Below are positions 41,690 through 50,999 of a stretch of 64,000 nt of DNA, one piece after another. Position 1 is the stretch's first letter; every line of letters starts with the position of its first letter. The notes beneath the pieces are model-generated. The model was not told where the DNA came from and did no database searches. It saw nothing but the letters and a program-made list of their open reading frames with translations. The position numbers and the translations under genes are program-made. The DNA is from Burkholderia stabilis (GTDB lineage Bacteria; Pseudomonadota; Gammaproteobacteria; Burkholderiales; Burkholderiaceae): positions 1,364,001 through 1,428,000 of the forward strand of contig NZ_CP016443.1 in NCBI RefSeq assembly GCF_001742165.1, given 5' to 3'.

Positions 41690-42880
41690 TCATGTCGATG
41701 CGGTGTCGGTCATCGCCTTCAGCAGCGCGGCTTTTTCCGCCGTCGCCGCGTCGAGCAGCGCAAAGCCCGTGAGGCGCCCCGACTCGGGATCCGAGCAGAG
41801 CGCGCGCGTCGCGCGCGGCACGTCGCCGACCCCGGTCTCGGTCGTCCAGCGGCCGCCGTCGTCCGCCGTCACGACGACCGTGGGGATGGCCGGCGTCTTC
41901 ACGACCACCGGCATCACGGGAAACGCCACCCGCGCCGGCGTGCCGCGCAGGCACTGCGCGAGTGCGCGCGCCGCGTGCATGATCGGCAGCACGTAGGGCC
42001 GCACGCGCCCGTCGATCGCCGCGCAGTCGCCCAGCGCGAAGATGTCCGGCGTGCTGGTGCGGCACCACGCGTCGGTCACGATCCCGTCCGCGACCTCGAG
42101 CGCCGCCTCCCGCGCGAGCGCGGTTCTCGGCACGAGCCCGATCGCCGAGATCACGAGGTCCGCGTCGAGATGCCCGCCATCCGTCAGCGCAAGCCGGTAT
42201 CCGCGCGCGAGACGGGCAATCGAACGCACGCCCGCGCCGAGCCGCAGATGCACGCCCGCATCGCCGAGCGCATGCGCGAACACCTGCCCGGCTTCCGGCG
42301 GCAGCAGCCGCGACAGCGGCGCGTCGGCCGGATCGATCACGGTGATCGTCAGCCCCGCGGCCACCAGATCGTTCGCAAACTCGCAGCCGATCAGGCCCGC
42401 ACCGAGGATCGCGACCGATCGGCAGTCGTGCAGCGCATTGCGAAGGCGCGCGTAGTCGGCCAGGTCGTTGACCGACAGCACGTCGGCCGCGCCATCTCCT
42501 TCGCAGGGCACGCGCCGCGCATCCGCGCCGGTGGCGAGGACCAGCGCGCGATAACGCAGCACCCGCGCGTCATCGAGCACGATCTCGCGCGCGTCGGCGC
42601 GGATCGCCTGCACCGAGCATCGTGTCCAGATGGACGCGCGCAGTTGCCCTTCCATCGTCCGCGCATCGGACATCGCCAGCTGCTCGGGCGTCTTGCGCTG
42701 CGCGAGCGCGTTCGACAGCGCCGGCTTCGAATAGAAGCAGCCGTCATCGCGGCTGATCATCACGAGCGGCGTGTCGCCGTCGAGCTTGCGCCACTCGCGC
42801 GCCACGGTATAACCCGCGAGGCCCGTGCCGACGATGACGACGGGATCGCCCCGGTTCTCCGACTTTTCGGGTGCGCTCAT
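41690..42880 (-). CDS. Rubredoxin/ferredoxin reductase-type FAD oxidoreductase
   Basis: 396-residue pyridine-nucleotide disulfide-oxidoreductase-like protein. FAD motif DPVVIVGTGLAGYTVAREWR (about 14-33), NAD motif RSVAILGAGLIGCEFANDLV, and DIFALGDCAAID near the C-terminal third. It should take electrons from NAD(P)H and pass them to the adjacent rubredoxin. The start at 42880 overlaps the rubredoxin stop (ATGA). The longer upstream frame is a shadow of that gene and the spacer. Confidence 0.88.
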   Translation of the reverse strand: MSAPEKSENRGDPVVIVGTGLAGYTVAREWRKLDGDTPLVMISRDDGCFYSKPALSNALAQRKTPEQLAMSDARTMEGQLRASIWTRCSVQAIRADAREIVLDDARVLRYRALVLATGADARRVPCEGDGAADVLSVNDLADYARLRNALHDCRSVAILGAGLIGCEFANDLVAAGLTITVIDPADAPLSRLLPPEAGQVFAHALGDAGVHLRLGAGVRSIARLARGYRLALTDGGHLDADLVISAIGLVPRTALAREAALEVADGIVTDAWCRTSTPDIFALGDCAAIDGRVRPYVLPIMHAARALAQCLRGTPARVAFPVMPVVVKTPAIPTVVVTADDGGRWTTETGVGDVPRATRALCSDPESGRLTGFALLDAATAEKAALLKAMTDTAST

Positions 42881-43047
42881 GCCGCCACCACCTGCATGTC
42901 GAAATCGTGCTTGCCGGTCGCACAGTCCGGACACATCCAGTCGTCGGGCACGTCTTCCCAGCGCGTGCCGGCCGCGATCCCGTGCTGCGGCAAGCCTTCG
43001 GCCTCGTCGTATCGAAACCCGCAGATCACGCATTCCCAGATCTTCAT
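42877..43047 (-). CDS. Rubredoxin
   Basis: 56-residue rubredoxin. The iron-binding cysteines are in MKIWECVICGFRYDEAEGLP (CxxCG) and WMCPDCATGK (CPxC), with the usual spacing and the PDDW aromatic core. It carries single electrons, here probably from the reductase to the Rieske oxygenase. Its stop overlaps the reductase start (ATGA) and it follows the oxygenase by 20 bases. Too short for ordinary gene-length cut-offs. Confidence 0.93.
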   Translation of the reverse strand: MKIWECVICGFRYDEAEGLPQHGIAAGTRWEDVPDDWMCPDCATGKHDFDMQVVAA

Positions 43048-43067
43048 CGCTTTCTCCCGTGCACGAA

Positions 43068-44123
43068 TCAGCTTGCGTACTTCTGGCCGAGCCCCAGCTC
43101 GGCAAGCGCACGCCGGTAGAAACCCGACGAGCGATCGGCGAGGATCGGCGCTTCCTGCGTGCGATCGATCGGCAGATCCTCAGGACACTGCTGCTCGACA
43201 ATCTCGCGATCCTCCTCGAACACCTGGCGATTGAACGCGTACACGTCGTCGAGCGGCAGGTCGCGATCGAAGTTGCGCGCGATCGGCACGAACAGGCGCG
43301 TCTCGCGGGCGGAAACCGGGCTGGCCGCGTTCAGGATCGAGAGCCGGCCGCCTTCCGGAAAATGCACGGTGAGGCGCGCGAAGAACGGCACGTCGACCTC
43401 GAACACGCGGCGCCACAAGAAGCCTTCGGGCGCACGATGCTGCATCGACTTCGGAAAGTTGCTGACCGTGCTGACGTATTCGGCCTTCAACCCGTTCTCG
43501 CGCCGCTCCACCGAGTACTGCGGCACGACCGGATTGCGCCGGTCGGCAAAGCTGTCGTGATGAATCCACGCGAAGTGCGCCACGTCGATGAACCCTTCCG
43601 TCTGCCGGCCGGCCGACGCGTGAATATCGATCGACGGCGGCAGGATCTGCTGGAAGCCCTCGGTATTCCACGCGGGGAAATCGGGCAGCGGCAGCTCCCC
43701 GCCGCCCAGCGATACCCACACGAGCCCGTAGGCCTGCTGCACGGCATAAGTCGTCAGGCACAGGCGCTCAGGAATCGGGCCGTCGGGCTGCGACGGGATA
43801 TGCGCGCACTTGCCGTCGGCCGCGTATTCGAGGCCGTGATACGGGCACACGAGGCGATCGTCCACCACCCAGCCGCGGCTCAGCGGCGCGCCGCGGTGCG
43901 GGCACACGTCGCGCGCCGCGACGATGGCGTCGCCGGCGCGGAACAGCACGAGCCGCTCGTCGAGCAGCGTCACGCCGAGCGGGCGATCGCGCACGTCGCT
44001 CGCGAACGCGACCGGATGCCAGTAACGGCTCAGTATTTCCCAATCGCGCACGTCGAACGTGCAGTTGCGGGGCGGGACCGGCGAACGTGACCGCGTCAAC
44101 GGCACGACCTGGGTATGCGTCAT
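43068..44123 (-). CDS. Rieske non-heme iron oxygenase, large subunit
   Basis: 351-residue oxygenase. The Rieske [2Fe-2S] ligands are in VCPHRGAPLSRGWVVDDRLV followed by CPYHGLEY (CxH and CxxH), about residues 70-95. The non-heme iron site is TEGFIDVAHFAWIHHDSF (Asp and two His). Similar single-subunit enzymes demethylate or hydroxylate aromatics and quaternary amines. First gene of the operon; CAGGAGAC precedes the ATG at 44123. Substrate unknown. Confidence 0.9.
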   Translation of the reverse strand: MTHTQVVPLTRSRSPVPPRNCTFDVRDWEILSRYWHPVAFASDVRDRPLGVTLLDERLVLFRAGDAIVAARDVCPHRGAPLSRGWVVDDRLVCPYHGLEYAADGKCAHIPSQPDGPIPERLCLTTYAVQQAYGLVWVSLGGGELPLPDFPAWNTEGFQQILPPSIDIHASAGRQTEGFIDVAHFAWIHHDSFADRRNPVVPQYSVERRENGLKAEYVSTVSNFPKSMQHRAPEGFLWRRVFEVDVPFFARLTVHFPEGGRLSILNAASPVSARETRLFVPIARNFDRDLPLDDVYAFNRQVFEEDREIVEQQCPEDLPIDRTQEAPILADRSSGFYRRALAELGLGQKYAS

Positions 44124-44398
44124 TCGTGTCTCCTGGCAGGGGTTGTAGTCGGCACGGCGACCGTCGAAGGCCAGCACATTGCCGCGCGGAAACAACGATA
44201 TCGGGCGCCTTGCGCCGCGCCCATCGCCGGACCTCCATGTAGTTCATGTCGACGCCGGCATGGACGCGCGCCGCCCGCGCATGCCGCGCCTGCGATCCTG
44301 CCGCTTCCCGCGCCTGCGATCCTGCATTACCATCGTGCGTCCGCAACGCGTGCCCGCTTCCGGCAAGCGAGCCCCGCCACCCTCCCGTTCCCGCACCG

Positions 44399-45136
44399 AT
44401 GCTCGCCCTCGTCATCCTCGCCGGCCTCTGGGCCGGCCTGCAGAACACCCTCGCCGGCGGCGGCTCGTTCGTCACGCTGCCCGCGCTGATCGTGTCGGGC
44501 ATGTCGCCGCTCGCGGCGAACATCACGTCGACGGTCGCGCTGTTTCCCGCGCAGGTCACGACGGGCTGGGCGAGCCGCAACATGGTGCGCGGCGTGGGCA
44601 AGCTGTCGTTTCGCACGATGTTCGCGATCAGCATCGTCGGCGGTGCGCTCGGCGGCCTGCTGCTGCTGAAAACTCCTTCATCGATCTTCTCGCGCCTCGT
44701 GCCGTGGCTCGTGCTGTTCGCGACGATCGTGTTCGCGTGGGGCAGTTTCTTCCGCAAGCCGCGCGAAGGCACGGCCCACCTTGGCGCGGTCCCCGCCGCG
44801 ATCGCGCAGTTCATGATCGCGATCTACGGCGACTACTTCGGCGGCGGGCTCGGTTTCCTGATGATGGCCACGCTGACGATGGCCGGCCTGTCGCCGCGCC
44901 ACGCGATGTCGACGAAGAACGCGCTGGCCGGCGTGATGAACGCGTCGGCCGTCGTGCTGTTCCTGACGTCGCCGCAACTCCACTGGGGCTCGGCGCTCGC
45001 GCTCGGCGGCGGTGCGATCGTCGGCGGGCTGCTCGGCACGTGGGCGCTGCAGCGCGTCAACGAACGCATCATGCGCATCGGGATCGTCTGCATCGGCGCG
45101 GTGCTGACCGTCGGGTTGTTCGTCAAACCGATCTGA
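44399..45136 (+). CDS. TauE/SafE-family membrane transporter (TSUP)
   Basis: 245-residue membrane protein with about eight hydrophobic segments. LWAGLQNTLAGGGSFVTLPA at the N-terminus and YGDYFGGGLGFLMMATLTMA are the two halves of the TauE/SafE repeat. Relatives export sulfite, sulfoacetate or other organic anions. The ATG at 44399 starts the first membrane segment; the open frame upstream is Arg/Pro-rich and rejected. Divergent from the Rieske operon across 275 bases. Confidence 0.85.
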   Translation: MLALVILAGLWAGLQNTLAGGGSFVTLPALIVSGMSPLAANITSTVALFPAQVTTGWASRNMVRGVGKLSFRTMFAISIVGGALGGLLLLKTPSSIFSRLVPWLVLFATIVFAWGSFFRKPREGTAHLGAVPAAIAQFMIAIYGDYFGGGLGFLMMATLTMAGLSPRHAMSTKNALAGVMNASAVVLFLTSPQLHWGSALALGGGAIVGGLLGTWALQRVNERIMRIGIVCIGAVLTVGLFVKPI

Positions 45137-45426
45137 CGCACGCTCGCCGCCGCTGCCGCAGCGGCAATTGATGAGCAAACCGCAAGACGTCTTTCGCATA
45201 TCTCGTTTGCCGTCGCGCCGGTGTCCGCCCACAATCCGGGGTTGCCGTCGTCATCGCCCTCTCGCGGGCACCGACCGGCACTTCGCGGCCGCCACCCCGA
45301 CACCACCGGCGGCCCGGCACATCGCGTCACACACGCTCCCTCGACATCGACGCGCCTTGCGGCGGCAACATGCTCGCCGCCGCGCCGCCCGATGCCTTCC
45401 CGGCCAACAATAACTAGAGGTAGGAG

Positions 45427-46806
45427 ATGCAGGACAACTCGTTGAGGCAAAGCCTCAAGCAACGGCACATCACGATGATCGCGCTCGGCGGCGTGATCGG
45501 CGCGGGCCTGTTCGTCGGCTCCGGCGCCATCATCGCGACAGCCGGCCCCGCGGCGATCCTGTCGTACCTGATCGGCGGCGTGATCGTCACGCTGGTCATG
45601 TTCATGCTCGGCGAAATGGCGTCCCGCAACCCGGACAGCGGCTCGTTCTCCACGTATGCGAGCGCCTATCTCGGCGAATGGGCCGGCTTCGCGGTCGGCT
45701 GGCTGTACTGGTTCAAGTCGATGATGACGATCACCGTCGAAGCGATCCTGCTCGGCGCGATCCTCCACGATTTCCTGCCGTGGCTGCCGATCTGGGGCGG
45801 TGCGCTGTTCATGCTCGTCACGCTGATCGCGAGCAATGCGTATTCGGTGCGCTCGTTCGGCGAAGCGGAATACTGGCTGTCGTTCGCGAAGGTCGCGACG
45901 ATCATCGTGTTCATGGCGCTCGGCGCGTCGATCCTGCTCGGCTTCCAGCCGCGCATTCCCGCACCCGGGCTCGTGAACCTGACCGACCACGGCGGCTTCA
46001 TGCCGAACGGCATCTCGCCGGTGCTCGCCGGCGTGATGGTCGTGATCTTCTCGCTCGGCGGCAGCGAAATCGCGGCGGTGGCCGCGGGCGAATCGGAAAA
46101 CCCGAGCAAGAACGTGATCCGCGCGATCAAGAGCGTGATCGTGCGCGTGATGGTGTTCTACGTCGGCTCGGTGTCGATCCTGATCCTGTGCATGCCGTGG
46201 ACCGACAAGGCCAACCTGAAATCGCCGTACGTGTCGCTGTTCAGCATGGCGGGCTTCACCGGCGCGGCGGTCGCGATGAAGATCGTGCTGTTCGTGTCGT
46301 TCATGTCGGTGATGAACTCGTTCCTGTTCTCGAACTCGCGCATGCTGTTCTCGCTCAGCCAGCGCGGCCACGCGCCCGCGATGTTCGGCCGCACCAACGC
46401 GAAGGGCGTGCCGATGAACGCGCTCGTGCTGTGCCTCGCGATCTGCGTGTCGATCCTCGGCGTGCACTTCTTGAGCGGCGGCGACCTGTTCCTGATGCTC
46501 GCGAAAAGCAGCGGCGCGTTCGTGATGATCGTGTGGATCTTCATCATCGTCGCGCACTTCGCGATGCGCCGGCAGACGAAGCACGAGCAACGCGATCCGT
46601 CGGCGTTCCGCGCGTGGTTCTATCCGGTGTCGAACTGGGTCGCGCTGCTGGCGCTGGTCGCCGTGCTCGGGTCGCAGGCTTTCAACCCGGATTCGCGCTT
46701 CCAGTTCTGGTTCACGGTATCGACGGCGCTCGCGATCGTCGCATCGTACTTCGTGCGGCGCAGGCAGCCGTCGTTGGGGCAAGCGTCCGGCGCGAAGGCG
46801 CGCTGA
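45427..46806 (+). CDS. Amino-acid permease, GabP/AnsP-like
   Basis: 459-residue APC permease of the AAT family with twelve membrane segments. LKQRHITMIALGGVIGAGLF at the N-terminus, FSLGGSEIAAVAAGESENPS and FSNSRMLFSLSQRGHAPAMF are conserved. The closest pattern is GABA/proline-type permeases; the exact substrate cannot be read. AGAGGTAGGAG precedes the ATG. Single-gene unit. Confidence 0.88.
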   Translation: MQDNSLRQSLKQRHITMIALGGVIGAGLFVGSGAIIATAGPAAILSYLIGGVIVTLVMFMLGEMASRNPDSGSFSTYASAYLGEWAGFAVGWLYWFKSMMTITVEAILLGAILHDFLPWLPIWGGALFMLVTLIASNAYSVRSFGEAEYWLSFAKVATIIVFMALGASILLGFQPRIPAPGLVNLTDHGGFMPNGISPVLAGVMVVIFSLGGSEIAAVAAGESENPSKNVIRAIKSVIVRVMVFYVGSVSILILCMPWTDKANLKSPYVSLFSMAGFTGAAVAMKIVLFVSFMSVMNSFLFSNSRMLFSLSQRGHAPAMFGRTNAKGVPMNALVLCLAICVSILGVHFLSGGDLFLMLAKSSGAFVMIVWIFIIVAHFAMRRQTKHEQRDPSAFRAWFYPVSNWVALLALVAVLGSQAFNPDSRFQFWFTVSTALAIVASYFVRRRQPSLGQASGAKAR

Positions 46807-46834
46807 CCGCCGTCAGGCTGCCCGGCGTGCGCGT

Positions 46835-47413
46835 TCAGCCGAACGGCCGCACGCCGATCAGCGGGCCGTGCAGGAACAGCGCGAATACGGCCCAGACGAC
46901 GAGCCCGGCCGCGACGGCCGCGATGTCGCCCGACAGCCGGCCGGCAGGATAACGAACGCCGTCGCGGCGATCGCGCGCGCGCGACACGACGAAATCGGCG
47001 AGCGACCACACGAAGAACGCGCCGAACAGCACGACCGCGTGCACGGTGCCGTTCATGAGCAGGTGCGCAACCGCCCAGACCATCACGCCGGCGAGCATCG
47101 GATGCCCGACGAGCGTCTTGATCCGGTTGCGCGGCACGTACGACGCGGCGATCAGCACGAACGCGACCGCGGTCAGCATGCCCGTCAGGTGACGCACGCC
47201 GACGGGCGACACCCACAGCAGCGTCGCACTCTCGCGCGCGATCCCGTAGCCGCGCACGATCAGCACGAAACCGACGAGCGACGCGATCGCATAGCCGGCT
47301 TTCCAGCCTTTCTCGCCGATCCGCGCGATCATCGCGGCGCGCCAGCCGTCGGCGACGATCCGGATCGAGTGCACACCGAGGAAGATCGCTAAACCGAGAA
47401 TCAGGACGTGCAT
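46835..47413 (-). CDS. NnrU-family membrane protein
   Basis: 192 residues with about six hydrophobic segments. MHVLILGLAIFLGVHSIRIV starts the family, followed by VRHLTGMLTAVAFVLIAASY, VGHPMLAGVMVWAVAHLLMN and FFVWSLADF. NnrU is tied to nitric-oxide/nitrite reduction in some bacteria and to isoprenoid-type (MAPEG-like) membrane enzymes in others; no denitrification genes lie here. Convergent with the permease gene. Confidence 0.85.
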   Translation of the reverse strand: MHVLILGLAIFLGVHSIRIVADGWRAAMIARIGEKGWKAGYAIASLVGFVLIVRGYGIARESATLLWVSPVGVRHLTGMLTAVAFVLIAASYVPRNRIKTLVGHPMLAGVMVWAVAHLLMNGTVHAVVLFGAFFVWSLADFVVSRARDRRDGVRYPAGRLSGDIAAVAAGLVVWAVFALFLHGPLIGVRPFG

Positions 47414-47715
47414 CGACTGTCTCCGTCTGAATGATGAGTGGGGAAGCTTGCCGCGCGGCGTACGGTGCGCCGTTCGCGGGGCCGGCGGCAAGGCCGGCGC
47501 GGGTCGCGCCGTGCACGGGCGCAACCCGCGCGATCATAAACGCCGGGGCCGCCGTTGTGAAGCATGCCGGATATGCGGCGCGGCGGGCTTGACGGTTTCG
47601 GGCCGCTGGTCGTGCGTGGGCTGCGGCACGTCGTGCGAGCTGCCTGAAGACGTTCGAGCGGGAGAAAAAGGGCTGAAAGCGGAAACCGCGAGGCTACCGC
47701 TTCGCGTGACAGGCA
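47414..47715. other. Spacer between NnrU and TfoX-like genes
   Basis: About 300 bases. Open frames crossing it lack a ribosome site and continue into the antisense of the TfoX-like gene. Nothing recognisable apart from the presumed NnrU promoter. Confidence 0.5.
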
Positions 47716-48288
47716 CTACGCTTGCTTGCGTTTCACGGGTGGGTTTTTTGAAGCTGGTTTCGACGTCGATTTCGCCACCGTTTTTGCCGTTGGTTTTGCC
47801 GTTGGTTTTGCCGCCGATTTCGCCATTGGATTCCCCACCGGTTTCGCCGACGCCTTCGAGGTCCGTTTCGACGCCGGTTTCGATTCCGGTTTCGATTCCA
47901 GTTCCACCGCCGGCTTCAATTTCGGCGCAGCCCTCGCCTTGCGCTTCGGCGGCCCCGCCAGCAGCGCCGCGCGATACGCGCCGCGGCACCAGTCGAACAG
48001 CGCGCCCGCATCTTCGAGCACATCGGCCGGCGTTTCGTAGTACCCCTCGAGCGAAACGGTGCGCGTGGGCCTCGCATACGTGAACGATCCCATGCCTGCC
48101 GCGACGAACGCCGGGCGATTCACGTCGTCGACGCGCAGGAACAGCGAGCCGCGCGCGATGAATCCGAACATCACGCCGTCGAGCCGCATCGCCGCGCCGC
48201 TGAAAAACCGCGTGACCGAGATATGGCCGAGGCTCGCGATCTGGTACGCGATCTCCTCGCCGTGCGCCTTGTCCGACTGCCAGCTCAC
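47716..48288 (-). CDS. TfoX N-terminal-domain protein with H1-like Ala/Lys/Pro tail
   Basis: 190 residues. The first 105 (HGEEIAYQIASLGHISVTRF, AAMRLDGVMFGFIARGSLFL, YYETPADVLEDAGALFDWCR) form a TfoX/Sxy N-terminal domain. The last 75 are Lys/Ala/Pro/Ser repeats (SKPASKRTSKASAKPVGNPM and on), as in histone-H1-like bacterial tails, able to bind DNA. A GTG at 48288 fits the domain start; an Arg-rich upstream extension is rejected. Role unknown. Confidence 0.75.
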   Translation of the reverse strand: MSWQSDKAHGEEIAYQIASLGHISVTRFFSGAAMRLDGVMFGFIARGSLFLRVDDVNRPAFVAAGMGSFTYARPTRTVSLEGYYETPADVLEDAGALFDWCRGAYRAALLAGPPKRKARAAPKLKPAVELESKPESKPASKRTSKASAKPVGNPMAKSAAKPTAKPTAKTVAKSTSKPASKNPPVKRKQA

Positions 48289-48304
48289 CGGCCGCCCTTG
48301 CCGG

Positions 48305-49414
48305 TTACGCCGCGCCGACGCAGTGCTGCGTCCACGCATCGAGCGCCGCGTCGTCGAAACCGACCGCCGCCGCACTCTCGCGAATCTGCCGCCACGTCGC
48401 GCGATCGACCGGAATGCCATCCGCGACGCGCGCGGCGCGGCTCGCCTCCTCCGGCTCGCCCGGCATCCGCGCCGGCGCGTCGCCGGCCTGCGGCGACGCC
48501 TTCGCCCATGCGACGAACGCGTCGGCTTCGCGCTCGGCGTCGGCCGCGTCGAACGCGTTCGGATCGATCAGCACCGACAACATTCCGTTGACGATCGCGC
48601 TCGTCTTCTGCAGCGTGTCGGCGTGCGTCGTATGCCCGCCGACCAGCGCGCCGCCGAAGATCTCGCACATCGCCGCCAGCGCATAACCCTTGTGTAGCCC
48701 GAACGGCAGCAGCGCGCCGAACGGCTGCTCGTGCATCACGGCCGGATCGTCGGTCGGCTGGCCGCGATGGTCGATCAGCGACCCGGCCGGCACGCGCTTG
48801 CCCTGGTTGTACGCGACGCGCGTCTTGCCGTACGCGATCGCGCTCGTCGCGAAATCGAGCAGCAGCGGCGGCTTGCCCGCACGCGGATACGCGGCACAGA
48901 ACGGGTTCGTGCCGAAGCGCGGATCGGTGCCGTGCAGCGGCGCGACCAGCAGGTCACCAGGCACGTTGACGAAATGGAACGACACGAGCCCCGAGCGCGC
49001 GCACTGCTCGGCCCAGTGTCCGATACGGCCGAGATGATGCACGTCGCGCAGCCCGATCGCGCAGATACCCATGCGCCGCGCGCGCTCGATCCCTTCGACC
49101 ATCGCCTCGAACGCGATCACCTGGCCGAAGCCGCGCCCGCCGTCGATCGACAGCACGGCGCCGCCGTCGCGGGCGATCGACGCGTGCGCGTTCAGCTTCA
49201 ACTGCCCTTCCCGCCACGACGCGACGTAGTTCGGGATCATCCCGATCCCGTGCGAATCGTGGCCCGCGAGATTCGCGCCGACCAGGTGATCGGCGACGAG
49301 CCGCGCCTCGCGCTCGTTGCTGCCGGCCCGTTCCCAGAGTGCCGCGACGAATGCGTGCAGCGGTTCGGCGCGCATGCGCAGCGGTTCGGTGTCGGGCGTC
49401 GGCAGTGCAGTCAT
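48305..49414 (-). CDS. Ldh-family (malate/ureidoglycolate-type) dehydrogenase
   Basis: 369-residue NAD(P)-dependent oxidoreductase of the malate/L-lactate dehydrogenase (YlbC/AllD) family. LVGANLAGHDSHGIGMIPNY near the N-terminus contains the conserved His; GLRDVHHLGRIGHWAEQCAR, GTNPFCAAYPRAG and GLHKGYALAAMCEIFGGAL follow. These enzymes reduce or oxidise 2-hydroxyacids, ureidoglycolate or imines. The substrate is not evident. In line with the peptidase gene downstream of it in the same orientation. Confidence 0.87.
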   Translation of the reverse strand: MTALPTPDTEPLRMRAEPLHAFVAALWERAGSNEREARLVADHLVGANLAGHDSHGIGMIPNYVASWREGQLKLNAHASIARDGGAVLSIDGGRGFGQVIAFEAMVEGIERARRMGICAIGLRDVHHLGRIGHWAEQCARSGLVSFHFVNVPGDLLVAPLHGTDPRFGTNPFCAAYPRAGKPPLLLDFATSAIAYGKTRVAYNQGKRVPAGSLIDHRGQPTDDPAVMHEQPFGALLPFGLHKGYALAAMCEIFGGALVGGHTTHADTLQKTSAIVNGMLSVLIDPNAFDAADAEREADAFVAWAKASPQAGDAPARMPGEPEEASRAARVADGIPVDRATWRQIRESAAAVGFDDAALDAWTQHCVGAA

Positions 49415-49464
49415 CGGCAAGGCTCCGTCGAATCAGGTCGGATTGGGTCGGGCAGCCGCGGCGA

Positions 49465-50919
49465 TCAGCGCGCGGTCGCGATCACGTCCGCGACTGCCGC
49501 CGTCAGCTTCTTCGCATACGGCACGTGCAGGAACTCGTTCGGGCCGTGCGCGTTCGACTTCGGCCCGAGCACGCCGCACACCATGAACTGCGCGGCCGGG
49601 AACCCTTCCTGCAGTACGTTCATCAGCGGGATCGTGCCGCCGAGGCCCATGTACGCGCAGTCCGCGCCGAAGTGGCGGCGCGATGCCGCATCGAGCGACG
49701 AAGCGAGCCACGGCGCGAGATCCGGCGCGCTCCAGCCGGTCGCGGCGCCCGCGTCCGGCTTGAACGTGACCTTCGCGTTGTACGGCGGATCGAGTTCGAG
49801 CAAGTCCTTCAACTGCTGCACGGCCTGCGCGGCATCGACGAGCGGCGGCAGCCGCAGCGACAGCTTGAACGCGGTACGCGGACGCAGCACGTTGCCGGCA
49901 TCGGCGAGCGCCGGCATGCCGGCCGCGCCCGTCACCGACAGCGACGGCCGCCACGTCGAATTCAGCAGCGCCTCGCGCGGGTCGGTCGTGGTCGGCAGCA
50001 CGGGCTTGCCGTCCGCGCCGCACGCCCACGGCAGCCCCTTCCACACCGCATCGCCGAGGATCGCGGCGGCCGCATCGGCTTCGCGCACGCGGCTCGACGG
50101 AATCTCGCAATGGAACACGCCCGGCAGCAGGTTGCCGTTCTTCGCGTCTTCCAGGCGCTCGAACAACTGGCGCATCACGCGGAAGCTCGACGGCGCAATG
50201 CCGCCATACACGCCCGAGTGAATGCCTTCTTCCAGCACCTCGACCTGCAGGTCGCCGGACACGAGCCCGCGCAGCGACGTGGTGAGCCACATCTGGTCGT
50301 AGTTGCCCGCGCCCGAATCGAGGCACACGACGAGCGACACCTGGCCGAGCCGGTCGCGCAGCGCGTCGACGTACGGCAGCAGGTCGTAGCTGCCCGACTC
50401 CTCGCAGGTTTCGATCAGGCCGACGCAGCGCGGCCGCTCGATGCCCTGCTCGTCGAGCGCGCCGAGCGCCGCGAGGCTCGCGTAGATCGCGTAACCGTCG
50501 TCCGCGCCGCCGCGGCCGTACAGCTTGCCGTTCTCGAATTTGGGGGTCCACGGGCCGAGGTCCGCGCGCCAGCCGTCGAATTCGGGCTGCTTGTCGAGGT
50601 GGCCGTACAGCAGGATCGTGTCGGTGCTGCCCGAACGCGTCGCGGGCGATTCGAAGAAGATCACCGGCGTGCGGCCGGGCAGGCGCACGATCTCGAGCTT
50701 CAGGCCCTTCACGGGCTGCTTTTCGGCCCACTGCGCGGCATCGGTGACGACGCGCTCGAGATAGCCGCGCTTCGCCCAGTCGGGGTCGAATGCGGGGCTC
50801 TTCGCGGGAATCGCAATGTAGTCGGTCAGTGCGTGGAGGATTTCATCGTTCCACTTGCGCTCGATGAAGGTAACGAGCTTGTCATGGTCGAGGACGGGGG
50901 TAGTGTCGACGGAGGTCAT
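49465..50919 (-). CDS. M20-family metallopeptidase (dipeptidase-like)
   Basis: 484-residue M20 metallopeptidase. Zinc ligands occur in LLYGHLDKQPEF, GRGGADDGYAIYA, LIETCEESGSYDL and VVCLDSGAG, and the C-terminal SNAHGPNEFLHVPYAKKL gives the final His. The dimerisation domain lies in the middle. Members include carnosinase-like and cytosolic dipeptidases. It lies 50 bases upstream of the Ldh-family gene on the same strand. Confidence 0.9.
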   Translation of the reverse strand: MTSVDTTPVLDHDKLVTFIERKWNDEILHALTDYIAIPAKSPAFDPDWAKRGYLERVVTDAAQWAEKQPVKGLKLEIVRLPGRTPVIFFESPATRSGSTDTILLYGHLDKQPEFDGWRADLGPWTPKFENGKLYGRGGADDGYAIYASLAALGALDEQGIERPRCVGLIETCEESGSYDLLPYVDALRDRLGQVSLVVCLDSGAGNYDQMWLTTSLRGLVSGDLQVEVLEEGIHSGVYGGIAPSSFRVMRQLFERLEDAKNGNLLPGVFHCEIPSSRVREADAAAAILGDAVWKGLPWACGADGKPVLPTTTDPREALLNSTWRPSLSVTGAAGMPALADAGNVLRPRTAFKLSLRLPPLVDAAQAVQQLKDLLELDPPYNAKVTFKPDAGAATGWSAPDLAPWLASSLDAASRRHFGADCAYMGLGGTIPLMNVLQEGFPAAQFMVCGVLGPKSNAHGPNEFLHVPYAKKLTAAVADVIATAR

Positions 50920-50999
50920 GGTGGGGGGCCTGGATCGGGCTGACGAAAACCCAGATCATACGCCGATGATCCGCCGCCGGCGCCCCCTTCCGCGCGTGT

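Noticed and set aside
45149..45165. GCCGCTG/CAGCGGC hairpin after the TauE/SafE gene as a terminator
   Set aside because: Short stem and no T tract; such hairpins are common by chance at this GC content.
44833..46782. 649-codon minus-strand frame across the permease
   Set aside because: Antisense shadow, Arg/His/Glu-rich, no recognisable domain.
47448..48083. 211-codon plus-strand frame
   Set aside because: Mostly antisense of the repetitive TfoX-like tail, which creates Pro/Ser/Val repeats in this frame.
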